From assembly GCF_030700245.1 (NCBI RefSeq), contig NZ_JAUYZI010000042.1, forward strand, positions 1 to 52,919: DNA of 52,919 nt. Reading direction: 5' to 3'. The stretch's first letter is position 1, and each line of letters begins with the position of its first letter. Of the stretch, positions 42,226-50,585 are shown one piece after another. The DNA comes from Methylobacterium amylolyticum (GTDB lineage Bacteria; Pseudomonadota; Alphaproteobacteria; Rhizobiales; Beijerinckiaceae). The notes beneath the pieces were generated by a model, which was not told the DNA's origin, made no database searches, and saw nothing but the letters and a program-made list of their open reading frames with translations. The position numbers and the translations under genes were made by a program.

Positions 42226-43172
42226 TCCGCTCGATCCCCCATGCTCTGACGTGGATTGCTGTTGCTCTCTCCTCCGGGCCAGCCACGGCGGGGACGTGCC
42301 TCACCGCCGACATCATGAACCCGGCCGGCCAGCGGGTCTCGTCCCACTACGGTGTCAACAGAACCGGCAGGCCGGGTGCCTCGGCTGGCTATCACCAGGG
42401 CATGGATATCGTGAACAGCCAGGGTGCTGGCACGAAGATATTCTCCGGATCTTCCGGCAGTGTGTCCTATCATGGCTTTCGCGGGGGTGGCGTCATCGCT
42501 GACGTCACGTCCGGAGATACACGGTTCCTGTATCTCCACATGAACACGACCACGCTTAAGGACGGACAGTCCGGCCAGGTGGCGGCCGGCGATCAGGTCG
42601 GCACGATGGGCTGCATGGGAATGAAGCAGTGCGCCCCCCATCTCCATCTCGGCACGCTCCTCAAGGGCAGCGTCATCTCGACCACCGGCACCAACGGTCG
42701 TGTCTGGCGGATGGGGTCCGGTAAGGGCGCCAGCCCGATGACCGCCGACGCGATCAAGTCGGCCCTCCCGCAGGCCTGGTACTACGTCAACCCCGAGCCG
42801 TTCCTGCCGCGCCAGATCCCGATCTCGAACCCGTACCCGGACATGGCCGGCGGGCCACGGAGCACGACCCTGCCTCGGACCTGCGCGCCCGGCGCGAACG
42901 AAGGGGCGGCCAGCGAGACGGTGTCGCAATCGGACAGCCAGTCCCGCCAGAACGCCATCGCCAGCGCGGCCGAGAAGGCCACCGGGTCCGAGGACCACGC
43001 GGTCAAGGTCGCTAACCAGCCCAACCGCAGCCTCTACATCGAACTCGCCCGCATCAACGCCACGGAGCTGACCGCCAACACCTTCGACTACGACGCGCAG
43101 ATGGATGCCGCGCTCGCCCAGCTCGTCGCCCTCTACGCCCTCGACGCCCGTCCCCCGGAGGGCAAGCCGTGA
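42222..43172 (+). CDS. M23-family (LytM-type) metallopeptidase
   Basis: The 316-residue protein has a signal peptide (to about ATAGTC) and a peptidase M23 domain at about residues 35-160. The zinc motif HQGMDIV (HxxxD), the KIFSGSSGSVSYHG strand pair, FLYLHMN and the CAPHLHLG (HxH) motif are present. It would cleave peptide cross-links of murein. A linker and a helical C-terminal region (about 250-316) follow, where a coiled part may bind the channel. A second wall enzyme beside the M15 gene in one transfer operon is notable. Confidence 0.8.
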   Translation: MIRSIPHALTWIAVALSSGPATAGTCLTADIMNPAGQRVSSHYGVNRTGRPGASAGYHQGMDIVNSQGAGTKIFSGSSGSVSYHGFRGGGVIADVTSGDTRFLYLHMNTTTLKDGQSGQVAAGDQVGTMGCMGMKQCAPHLHLGTLLKGSVISTTGTNGRVWRMGSGKGASPMTADAIKSALPQAWYYVNPEPFLPRQIPISNPYPDMAGGPRSTTLPRTCAPGANEGAASETVSQSDSQSRQNAIASAAEKATGSEDHAVKVANQPNRSLYIELARINATELTANTFDYDAQMDAALAQLVALYALDARPPEGKP

Positions 43173-43933
43173 GGCGGTCCGTCCCCCTCCTCACGGCGAG
43201 CGCCGCCCTGGCCGTCGCCCTGTCGCCCCCGGCCCGGGCGCAGGGGCTGTTCCCGCAATGGGAGATCTCCCTGCAGCGCCTCCTGTCGGGCATGAAGGTG
43301 TCCGGGGCGCAGTCGAGCGCCACCGCGCTCCAGACCACCAACGGCCACAAGGCGGCGGCCGAGGCCGCAGCCTCGACCCTGGTCAGCCAGGACAACGCCC
43401 TGCGCCTCGCCCGGGCCCAACATCAGTACGGCTACGACACCGGCACGGGCTACGCCGCCTGCACGATCACCCTCGGGATCTCGCAGGAGCGCGACAGCTA
43501 CGCCTCGGCCGACAAGGCCCGGCAGGCCTTCCGCGCGGCCGACGCGCGCTGGCTCACCGGCGGGGGCGACGCCGCCGCGCGCATGGGTGCCAGCCTCGAT
43601 CAGCGCCGGACCTTCTACTGCTCGCCCTCCGAGCAGGAGACCGGCTGGTGCACCGGCGCCAAGCCCGGCGGCTACGGCGCCGGCGACTCCGACGCCGCGC
43701 CCTGGCTCCTCAACCGGGACTACGGCGCCGAGGAGGTGATGACGGCCGCCGACTACCTCGACGTCGTCGCTCCCCTGCCCACGGTCAAGCCCGACCCCAC
43801 CACGGCGGAGCAGGACGCCGACCTCGTCCAGGCCCGGCGCCTGGGTGCGATCCTGAGCGGCGCCCGCGCCGGCCTCGTCGGCGTGATCGTCGGCGGCATG
43901 GGCGGCGACATCCGCCAGGGAGGCACGCCATGA
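43169..43933 (+). CDS. TraW-like exported helical protein 1
   Basis: The 254-residue protein starts at a GTG overlapping the previous stop. It has a signal peptide (cleavage near ARAQ) and long helices. The block LLSGMKVSGAQSSATAL…Q…Y…DTGTGYAAC is shared with the next two genes, which shows they are paralogues. A Cys-containing domain (about 147-165, FYCSPSEQETGWCTG) follows. The class is probably the VirB5/TraW-like periplasmic helper of transfer systems. The exact role is unknown. Confidence 0.55.
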   Translation: MRRSVPLLTASAALAVALSPPARAQGLFPQWEISLQRLLSGMKVSGAQSSATALQTTNGHKAAAEAAASTLVSQDNALRLARAQHQYGYDTGTGYAACTITLGISQERDSYASADKARQAFRAADARWLTGGGDAAARMGASLDQRRTFYCSPSEQETGWCTGAKPGGYGAGDSDAAPWLLNRDYGAEEVMTAADYLDVVAPLPTVKPDPTTAEQDADLVQARRLGAILSGARAGLVGVIVGGMGGDIRQGGTP

Positions 43934-44949
43934 GAACGCTTCGCCTGCCCGCGATCGGGAGCTTGAGCGCCGTCGTCGTGGCGACCGGCGCCGTCGCCCC
44001 GGCGCAAGGCCAGACCTGCTTCGGGGTCGAGGCGCGCGTCAACGTCGCGACCTCGGCCCTGACCACGGCGATCACCGGCGCGATCACCACCACCGAGGCC
44101 GCCCTGGTGGCGCAGGAGATCGCCGAGCGGGCACGCCTTCTGTCCGCGGTGAAGGTGCTCACCGCCCAGTCCGCCGCCGGCTCCGACCAGGTCTCGAACG
44201 GCTTCCGGGCGTCGAGCGAGGCGCTGGCCACCACCGTCGTCACCCAGGATCAACGCCAGGCCGTGGCGCTGGCCGCCCACCGCTACGGATCGATTGGCTA
44301 CGACCCGTGCGGGTCGAACACCAAGGCGCAAGACCTCTACACGGCCCTGGCCGGGACCACCGCCGTGCGCCAGCAGATCGTCGCACCGGTCCGCGCCCAG
44401 CCCGGCCGCTACGCCGATCCGAAGGATTGGGTCGCCGATGTGAAGGCCGGCGACGCTCCCGACGGCGCCGCGCTGTACAGCGGCGACGCCGCGGCCGCCT
44501 CCAAGTTCATCAACGCGATCGTCGGCCCACCCGACCCGCAGCCGCGGATCACCACCACGACCGCCACCACCGATCTCGCCAAGCTGGAGAAGACCGGCCG
44601 GGACACGTACCGCTCGATGACCGCGGTGGTCCTCGCCGACATCGCCTCCGACTACCGGGCCGACGGCCCGGTCACGAAGGCCCGGGCGCTGTCGACGCAC
44701 TGGCAGGGCAACGACGGCGGCGCGGCGTGGGCCGCCGGCGTCGCCGGCCAGCACGACCGCGGCATCATCCAGGACGCGGTGCGGATGGAGGCGGCCAACC
44801 TCGCCCTGCTCGCCCACCAGATCAGGCGCGGCATGCGCACCGAGGCCACGGCCGCGGCGCTGCTGCTCGCCATGGTCAACGCGCGCATCTCGAACACCGT
44901 GCCCGCGCCAGGCCGCGCCACCACCCCCGCGAGCTTCCAGACGCCATGA
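43930..44949 (+). CDS. TraW-like exported helical protein 2
   Basis: The 339-residue protein has a signal peptide ending near AQGQ and begins its mature part with TCFGVEARVNVATSAL. The shared block reads RLLSAVKVLTAQSAAG, then VTQDQRQAVALAAHRYG and GYDPCG. A C-terminal helical domain (about 210-320) follows, and it has a counterpart in protein 3 (LAQLDALV… AWSAGLAGQ versus RALSTHWQG…AAGVAGQHDRG). ATG start with ATGA overlap. It is the longest of the three tandem paralogues. Confidence 0.6.
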   Translation: MRTLRLPAIGSLSAVVVATGAVAPAQGQTCFGVEARVNVATSALTTAITGAITTTEAALVAQEIAERARLLSAVKVLTAQSAAGSDQVSNGFRASSEALATTVVTQDQRQAVALAAHRYGSIGYDPCGSNTKAQDLYTALAGTTAVRQQIVAPVRAQPGRYADPKDWVADVKAGDAPDGAALYSGDAAAASKFINAIVGPPDPQPRITTTTATTDLAKLEKTGRDTYRSMTAVVLADIASDYRADGPVTKARALSTHWQGNDGGAAWAAGVAGQHDRGIIQDAVRMEAANLALLAHQIRRGMRTEATAAALLLAMVNARISNTVPAPGRATTPASFQTP

Positions 44950-45932
44950 TGAAGCCGGTCCTTCTCGCCGCGGCGCTGGCCGCTCTCACCCCGCCCGCAG
45001 CGGCGCAGAGCTGCTTCGTGGCCGATCCGCTCTGGATCGCGGGCCATACCAGCGCCACCACCGCCCTGAACGGCCGGGTGGCGACCATGGGCACGAACCT
45101 CGCCACCCAGCGCAGCCTCACCCTCGAGATGCTGCTCTCAGCGATGAAGGTGCAGACCGCGCAAACCGCGACCAACGGCGAGCGCGAGGTGAACCTCACC
45201 AGCAACACCCAACAGGCCGTGGCCGCCGCCCTGTCCCAGGTCGGCCAACGCCGGGCCCTGGTCGACGCCCGCGAGCAGTATTCCATCGACACCGGCCAGG
45301 GCGTGAACGCCTGCGGCTCGATCGACCTGATGAACGCGACCAACCGCGCCATGGGCAACGTCATCATGACCGGCCGGGAGACCTACCGCGGCCTCGACGT
45401 GGCGCCGGGCAAGAGCGTTCCCGTCCAACAGGCGGCGCGCGACCGGCTGCAGGATGCGACCAAGACCGACGCGGCGGTGTTCTTCGATCCGGCCGCCAGC
45501 GACGACGACCGCAAGACCGTCATCCAGGCGATGGCCGGCTTGCCGATGCCGAAGCCCACCGCCGCGATCCCGGGCGGCGAGGCCGACCTGATGATGCTGC
45601 GCGCGCGTCGGGTCGAGGCCCTGCGCTCGCCCGCCCTGGTCTCGCTCAGCGCGGTCCGGGCAATGTCGATCGCCGAGGGCCACGAGGTCGGCAGCTCTGC
45701 CCCTTCCCCGCTCGCCCAGCTCGACGCGCTGGTCGGCCAGTACGGCGGCGGGCCTCAGTACGAGGCGTGGTCGGCCGGCCTCGCCGGCCAGTCCGAGCAT
45801 GGGCTTCTGATCGAGCTTACCCGCATGCGCTCGATGGCCTTGGCGCTGCGCCAGCAGCTCGTCGAGCAGCAGGCCCGCACCTCGGCCGTGCTCGGCACCA
45901 TCCTGGCCGTGCAGGCCGGCGGCGACCTGTAG
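44946..45932 (+). CDS. TraW-like exported helical protein 3
   Basis: The 328-residue protein has a signal peptide (cleavage near AAAQ), then SCFVADPLWIAG. The shared block is MLLSAMKVQTAQTATNG, ending in DTGQGVNACG. The C-terminal domain has AWSAGLAGQSEHGLLIELTRM, matching the paralogue upstream (AAGVAGQHDRGIIQDAVRM). It comes directly before dotA. In IncI plasmids the corresponding place before traY is held by traW and traX. The family resemblance to TraW is inferred from position and layout. Confidence 0.6.
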   Translation: MMKPVLLAAALAALTPPAAAQSCFVADPLWIAGHTSATTALNGRVATMGTNLATQRSLTLEMLLSAMKVQTAQTATNGEREVNLTSNTQQAVAAALSQVGQRRALVDAREQYSIDTGQGVNACGSIDLMNATNRAMGNVIMTGRETYRGLDVAPGKSVPVQQAARDRLQDATKTDAAVFFDPAASDDDRKTVIQAMAGLPMPKPTAAIPGGEADLMMLRARRVEALRSPALVSLSAVRAMSIAEGHEVGSSAPSPLAQLDALVGQYGGGPQYEAWSAGLAGQSEHGLLIELTRMRSMALALRQQLVEQQARTSAVLGTILAVQAGGDL

Positions 45933-45940
45933 AGGCGCCC

Positions 45941-48211
45941 ATGCTCCGCAGGATCACGGCCGCCGTCGGCAGCTTCACCCTTCTCGCCGCCGCGACGGCC
46001 GCCCAGGCCCAGACCACGGCGAAGGAGATGTTCACGCCGGTCCAGAACGACCTGGCGCTGGTGAACCTGCGCAAGCTGCTCGGCTGCGTGGTCGATGGCG
46101 TCTGGACCGCCGCCACCTGCAACGACGACCGGCCCCTGACCGTCGCGCTCGGATACTTCAACGTCGGCACCCTGATCGTCGCTACGATCCTCGGCTGCTA
46201 CCTGCTCTACTCGCTGGTCGCCGACACGGCCAACGACGGTGAGGCGTTCGGGCGCGGGTCGAGCGCCAGGTACACCCTGCTGCGCGTGATCACCGGCGCG
46301 ATCCTCAGCCTGCCGATCAAGAGCGGCCTGTCGCTCGTACAGATCCTCGTGGTGCAACTCGCCGTCTGGGGTTCGGGCTTCGGCGACACGCTCTGGGCGC
46401 GCGTCGCCGGCACCCAGCTCACCGGCATGTACGGCACCCTCGCCCAGCCGACCCACCAGAGCGGCGACTTCGTGCTGCGCGGCAAGCTCGCCGAAATCCT
46501 CATGGGGCGGCTCTACGGCTACGTCTGCGCCCAGGCGTTGCAGAAATACGCAGGCAACGTCTCCGGCCGCGACGGTGCCGCCTCGATCATCTCGCAGAAG
46601 ACCGACAACATCGGATTACTTGGGTTGTCGTCGTCGAAATCGACGAGCTACCATTTCGCCGATACCAACGGATATTATCGCAAATCTGACAACTTCTGCG
46701 GTTCAGTCGTCTACGAGTACGCCAAGCTCGACCCAAAACTGCCCGACACGAAGGACGCCAACACCACCAAGGTCCTTCTCGACTGGGCTGAACAGCAGAG
46801 CCAGCGCTCCTTCCTGGCGGCTATCGACAGCCTCGACGGCGCGGCGAGCGGCATCGCCAGCACTATCACCTCCGGCACCCGCGACGATGCCGCGATCAAG
46901 ACTCGCATCAAGCAGGCGATCGACGCGGCCTACAACATGGCCAACCAGAGCCTGACCCAGAGCAACAAAGCCCAGCTCGACGCAGCGTTGAAGGCCTATC
47001 TCGACAACGCGACCGGCAACGGCTGGCTCTCGGCCGCGCTCTGGCAGCGCTCGATGAGCCTCGTCCAGGTCAAGCTCCTCGCCACGTCGGCGGCCGCGAC
47101 CGGCTCGATCAAGGTGGTCCCCCCAGCTAACATCACCGCCTACATCCCGTATCTCGCGCGCAGCGCCTACGCGCCGCTCGTCGAGGAGGCGCAGCGCAAC
47201 CTCACCTACGTGACCTCCTTCGGCGGCTACATCGCCGCTCAAGGGTCGGGCAGCGTCGCCAGCGTCGCCAGCGACAGCCCGGCCGCGCAGGCGGACCCGT
47301 CCGACCGTTTCGCCAAGGCGCTTTCGGCGATCTACTCGGGCATCCTCTCGATCATCAGCACGTCCGATAGCCCGACATGGAAAGATCCGGTCCTCGACGT
47401 GCAGCAGATCGGGCAGATCATCGCGTATTTCGGGATCGGAGCGACGACCGCAGGGGTCGGGGCCGATTTCGCCGACTGGGCGCTGGGTTTGGTCAAATTC
47501 GACAAGGATGGTGGGCTCAGACAGGCGGCACAAGGCGCCGCCGGGTTCTTCTATTTTCTGGCTCTCATTCTCTTCGTGGCCGCCTTCATGCTGATCGGCC
47601 TCGTGCCGTTCGTCGTGATCGTCCACTTCCTGATGGCGACGTTCAACTGGTTCCTCGTCGTCGCCGAGGCGATGATCGCCGTGCCGATCTGGCTGCTGAC
47701 CAAGTTCATGCCCGCCCGCTCCGACAGCTTCGTCGGCAACAGCGGCCAGGGCTACATGTTCTTCCTCGGCATCCTGCTCCGGCCGCCCCTGATCGTGATC
47801 GGCCTGCTCGTCTCGCTCCTGCTGATGCGGGTCGGCCTCGACATCACCAACGTCTTCTTCCGCGGCGCGCTGGCGATGATCGCGCCCGACGGCACCATCG
47901 CCTACGCCATGGTCGGCACCGCCGGGCTGTTCGTCTACGCCGTCGTCCTGTTCTCGATCGTCACGTTGGCCGCCGGTCAGATCAGCCTCCTGCCCGAGAC
48001 CGTGCTCTCGTGGATCGGTGGGCAGATCGAGCGCCGCACCGGCAACACCGCGGCCGTCGGTGCGGCCGGCATCGTCATGCCGCACGCGCCCACGCAGATC
48101 CCAGCCCGGAATATCGGCAGGATGGTCAAGGATAGCCGCCAGGGGGACCGAACCGTGCTGGAGAAGATGCGGGTCGGCGAAGGCCGCAAAGATCCCGGAA
48201 AGGGGAAGTGA
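45941..48211 (+). CDS. dotA: DotA/TraY large inner-membrane protein
   Basis: The 756-residue protein has a signal peptide (cleavage near AQAQ), a first membrane block (about residues 65-135), a large periplasmic domain (about 150-480) and a cluster of at least five membrane helices near the C-terminus (about 490-680). This is the DotA/TraY plan. The block FNWFLVVAEAMIAVPIWLLTKF and GYMFFLGILLRPPLIVIGLL are typical for the family. DotA is an inner-membrane polytopic component needed for transfer. It precedes the DotL-like pseudoenzyme by three bases. Confidence 0.85.
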   Translation: MLRRITAAVGSFTLLAAATAAQAQTTAKEMFTPVQNDLALVNLRKLLGCVVDGVWTAATCNDDRPLTVALGYFNVGTLIVATILGCYLLYSLVADTANDGEAFGRGSSARYTLLRVITGAILSLPIKSGLSLVQILVVQLAVWGSGFGDTLWARVAGTQLTGMYGTLAQPTHQSGDFVLRGKLAEILMGRLYGYVCAQALQKYAGNVSGRDGAASIISQKTDNIGLLGLSSSKSTSYHFADTNGYYRKSDNFCGSVVYEYAKLDPKLPDTKDANTTKVLLDWAEQQSQRSFLAAIDSLDGAASGIASTITSGTRDDAAIKTRIKQAIDAAYNMANQSLTQSNKAQLDAALKAYLDNATGNGWLSAALWQRSMSLVQVKLLATSAAATGSIKVVPPANITAYIPYLARSAYAPLVEEAQRNLTYVTSFGGYIAAQGSGSVASVASDSPAAQADPSDRFAKALSAIYSGILSIISTSDSPTWKDPVLDVQQIGQIIAYFGIGATTAGVGADFADWALGLVKFDKDGGLRQAAQGAAGFFYFLALILFVAAFMLIGLVPFVVIVHFLMATFNWFLVVAEAMIAVPIWLLTKFMPARSDSFVGNSGQGYMFFLGILLRPPLIVIGLLVSLLLMRVGLDITNVFFRGALAMIAPDGTIAYAMVGTAGLFVYAVVLFSIVTLAAGQISLLPETVLSWIGGQIERRTGNTAAVGAAGIVMPHAPTQIPARNIGRMVKDSRQGDRTVLEKMRVGEGRKDPGKGK

Positions 48212-48214
48212 TCG

Positions 48215-49537
48215 GTGAACGACGCCACGCCCAACGAAGTCGCCACACAGTTCGGGATCGCGGCCGCCCTCTCCTTCTCGGCGATCGCAGCCCCGTTCGT
48301 CCCCGAGGCAATCCTGGCCTACGCGGGATACCGCTACCTGCGCCACTTCACCTACGGATGGCGGACCTGGCGCGCGCCCGCGCGCGTCCCGCTCCATCTC
48401 GGCCGGCGCGGCTACCGCGATGCGACCACGCGCCGCCGCGGCGACGCCTCTTGGCCGATCGGGCTTGCTGCCACCGGTCAAGTCTGGCTCCGGCGCGAGG
48501 ACCTGGTCCAGGGACTGAGCCTCCACGGCGACGATCCGGAGTGGCAGGCCCAGGCGATCGGCGCCCTCGTCTTCGGCGCCTGCCTCAACCGCATGGGCGC
48601 CATCGTCGTCCAGGGTGCTGCCAACGAGCTGCTGACCGATCAGATCGCCGAGGTGGCCAAGCCCTTCGGCCGGGACAACCAGATCGACACCCTCAACCTG
48701 GAGGGAACACCCAAGCCGCCGCTGCGGATCGCCACCTCGACCCTGGCCGCCGCCATCGCAGACCTTCGGCTCGGGCCCGAGGCCATCGCCCTGAACCAGG
48801 CGCTGATGCCGGTCCTTGAGATGCTCGCCACCCGCTACAAGCAGACCCCGCTCGCCCTCTATGGGGCCTTCATCGACAAGGATGCACTCGCCCGCCTCGT
48901 CAAAGGGGAATACGAGATCGACCAAAGCACCGTCAGCGTCGGAGACGACGCCTCGGTCGATGCTGCGGCCCTCGGAGAGGTGCTGAAGCCGCTCTCGAAG
49001 ATCTCGGACGAGGACCGCGAGATTGGTCGCAAGGCTCTCGAGGTGCACGCGCCTGAGCTGGCCGGCTTGGTCTGCGTCTCGCTCACCGAGGGCTTCGAAC
49101 TGCGAGATGCCATCGCGGCGGGTGGCTTGGTATGTATCAGGCCGTCCACGCCCCTGATCGCCGCCCTGGTTATCGCGCGGTGTGTCGAGACCCTGGCGAC
49201 CACGGACCCGGCCCACGCCAGCCGCGCGCTCGTTCACATCGCCTACCCGGACGAACTTTCCGGCGCCTCCGCGAAGCGGTTCCGCGCCGCGGCTACGAAA
49301 GCTGGTGCCATTGGGACCCTTTCCCTCCCGGCCCGGCCGACAAATCACATCTACAAGGCCACCCGAAAGATCTGCGCGTTGCGCATCGGCAGCCATACCG
49401 GAGGCCGCGGAGGCGGCGCTGTCGCGGGCACGATTTCTTCCACGATCAAGGAGTGCTCGTTCACCCTCGACATCCAGCTACCTGAAGCGCCGGAGCCGAC
49501 ATCGGCGAGCGATTTGACAAATAGAGGTCTACGTTGA
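48215..49537 (+). CDS. Degenerate DotL/TrbC-like coupling protein homologue
   Basis: The 440-residue protein starts at a GTG with AAGGGGA upstream. The alignment by eye to DotL/TrbC-type coupling ATPases is clear in order: a linker VWLRREDLVQGLSLHG, then GALVFGACLNRMGAIVV, then FGRDNQIDTLNL, which corresponds to FGREDDVxVxNF. The Walker A position reads GDDPEWQAQ (about 104-112) instead of GxTGxGKT, and the Walker B-like DGK position reads QGAANE. A later ALVHIAYPDEL takes the place of the DEx helicase-like strand. One or two N-terminal hydrophobic segments (about 12-38) anchor it. It could be a scaffold for DotM in the coupling complex, while TraG supplies the ATPase activity. Confidence 0.5.
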   Translation: MNDATPNEVATQFGIAAALSFSAIAAPFVPEAILAYAGYRYLRHFTYGWRTWRAPARVPLHLGRRGYRDATTRRRGDASWPIGLAATGQVWLRREDLVQGLSLHGDDPEWQAQAIGALVFGACLNRMGAIVVQGAANELLTDQIAEVAKPFGRDNQIDTLNLEGTPKPPLRIATSTLAAAIADLRLGPEAIALNQALMPVLEMLATRYKQTPLALYGAFIDKDALARLVKGEYEIDQSTVSVGDDASVDAAALGEVLKPLSKISDEDREIGRKALEVHAPELAGLVCVSLTEGFELRDAIAAGGLVCIRPSTPLIAALVIARCVETLATTDPAHASRALVHIAYPDELSGASAKRFRAAATKAGAIGTLSLPARPTNHIYKATRKICALRIGSHTGGRGGGAVAGTISSTIKECSFTLDIQLPEAPEPTSASDLTNRGLR

Positions 49538-49730
49538 GAAATTAGCTCAGCTTACATGCAGGCCGCCATTTGGGTTGACAGTTTCTAGCGTGGCAGCGGA
49601 GATGCCTTTTCGCCGGCTTCCACCATCCTCGAACGGTACGAGCGCATCAACGGCGCGGGCGACTGGAGAGGCTTCCGAGCAGGTTGCGACGCGGCTGCGT
49701 TTGCGGCGTTGACGTGTGAAGGAGCCGCTG
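49538..49730. other. Spacer before insertion hot spot
   Basis: After the last secretion gene the sequence is more AT-rich for about 60 bases, then returns to high GC. A TAGCTCAG motif at about 49544-49551 recalls a tRNA D-arm, but no tRNA can be folded. A GAAGGAGC site precedes the remnant at 49731. Confidence 0.4.
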
Positions 49731-49868
49731 ATGCCTTCAGCGTTGTTCCTGGACCTGCGCGAGCGCGTCGCGGCGGCCTTGGCCAAGGGAGCGTCCTGCC
49801 TTCAGGGTGCCGCGCGCTTCAAGTTCAGCGTATCGAGCGCCTGCCGCTGGTCGGAGCGCTTCCGCTAG
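49731..49868 (+). pseudogene. IS630-family transposase remnant (N-terminus)
   Basis: The 45-residue frame encodes the typical IS630 start: MPSALFLDLRERVAAALAKG, then the helix-turn-helix end SVSSACRWSERFR, followed by a TAG. The catalytic part is missing. It is of another IS630 subtype than the element at base 1. AAGGAG lies upstream. The homology ends at 49865, where the sigma-54 activator remnant begins. Confidence 0.7.
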
Positions 49869-50155
49869 GACGGCCACGTCGCCCTCTAGTACCGCCTCGC
49901 CGTCGCGGAGCTGCGGATCCCGCGCTTGCGGGAACGGTGGGAGGATATCCCGCTGCTGTTCGAAGTTATCGCGTCTCAGGCCACCGAGGCGCACGGCCGG
50001 ACGATGTGTCCCCTCAGCGCCCGGCTCATGCAGGACCTCGTGGCACGTCCCTGGCCCGGCAACGTCCGCGAATTGTGCAACGCCGCGGAGCGCTACGCCG
50101 TACCCATCCGCCGGAGGCCGCCTTGTGTGAGGTCGGGGCGGGGCTGAAGTCCTAG
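49866..50155 (+). pseudogene. Sigma-54 activator remnant (AAA+ domain)
   Basis: The translated sequence YRLAVAELRIPRLRERWEDI followed by PWPGNVRELCNAAERY is the conserved second half of the sigma-54 interaction domain of NtrC/DctD-type activators. A TAG codon (49887-49889) replaces the usual Tyr of LYYRL. A frameshift near 50105-50115 moves the frame to PPEAALCEVGAGLKS. Both ends are missing, since IS630 and IS66 sequence flank it. It is a decayed fragment. Confidence 0.75.
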
Positions 50156-50169
50156 GGGTATCCCTAGGA
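50150..50169. repeat. 8-bp inverted repeat upstream of IS66 tnpA
   Basis: TCCTAGGG and CCCTAGGA are perfect complements around GTAT. The repeat ends nine bases before the tnpA start and lies at or near the IS66 left end. It could regulate tnpA or mark the end of the element. Confidence 0.5.
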
Positions 50170-50177
50170 GTAGTCCT

Positions 50178-50585
50178 ATGCTGTCGCGGGTTGAGGTGAT
50201 CACGTCGGTGGAGCGTCGGCGGCGCTGGTCGCGGGCCGAGAAGGAGCGCTTGGTCGCCGCGTCGTTCGAGCCGGGCGTGTCCGTGTCCGAGGTGGCGCGT
50301 ATCGCGGGCCTGCATGTCTCGCAGCTGTTCCGCTGGCGGAAGATGCTGTGCGCGGGTTCGGCGTCGGGCTTCCTGCCGGTGACGGTCGCGCCGACGCCTG
50401 ATCCCCAGCCTGAGGCGACGTCCGAGTTGCCCTCCGAGACGCCCACGCGGCGGTCGCGGATACGCAGCCCACATCGTGCCGGGGCGATCGAGATCACCCT
50501 GCCGGGCGGCGAGCGCGTGCGAGCCGAGGGGTCGGTCGACCCCGACCTGCTGGACCGGGTGCTGGCGGCGCTGAGGGCGCGATGA
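50178..50585 (+). CDS. tnpA: IS66 family accessory protein TnpA
   Basis: The 135-residue protein has the TnpA (Orf1) helix-turn-helix at about residues 12-60: RRRRWSRAEKERLVAASFEPG, then VARIAGLHVSQLFRWRKML. The tail is variable, with a conserved beta-strand end GAIEITLPGGERVRAEG. It binds DNA and is needed for IS66 transposition. The stop overlaps the tnpB start (ATGA). Confidence 0.9.
   Translation: MLSRVEVITSVERRRRWSRAEKERLVAASFEPGVSVSEVARIAGLHVSQLFRWRKMLCAGSASGFLPVTVAPTPDPQPEATSELPSETPTRRSRIRSPHRAGAIEITLPGGERVRAEGSVDPDLLDRVLAALRAR

Noticed and set aside
46703..49396. An 897-residue open frame on the minus strand.
   Set aside because: It is antisense to dotA and the DotL-like gene and shows no signal peptide, membrane segment or domain.
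49540..49600. TAGCTCAG at about 49544 looks like the D-arm of a tRNA or an attachment site.
   Set aside because: No anticodon stem, T-arm (GTTCGAATC) or acceptor pairing can be found around it.
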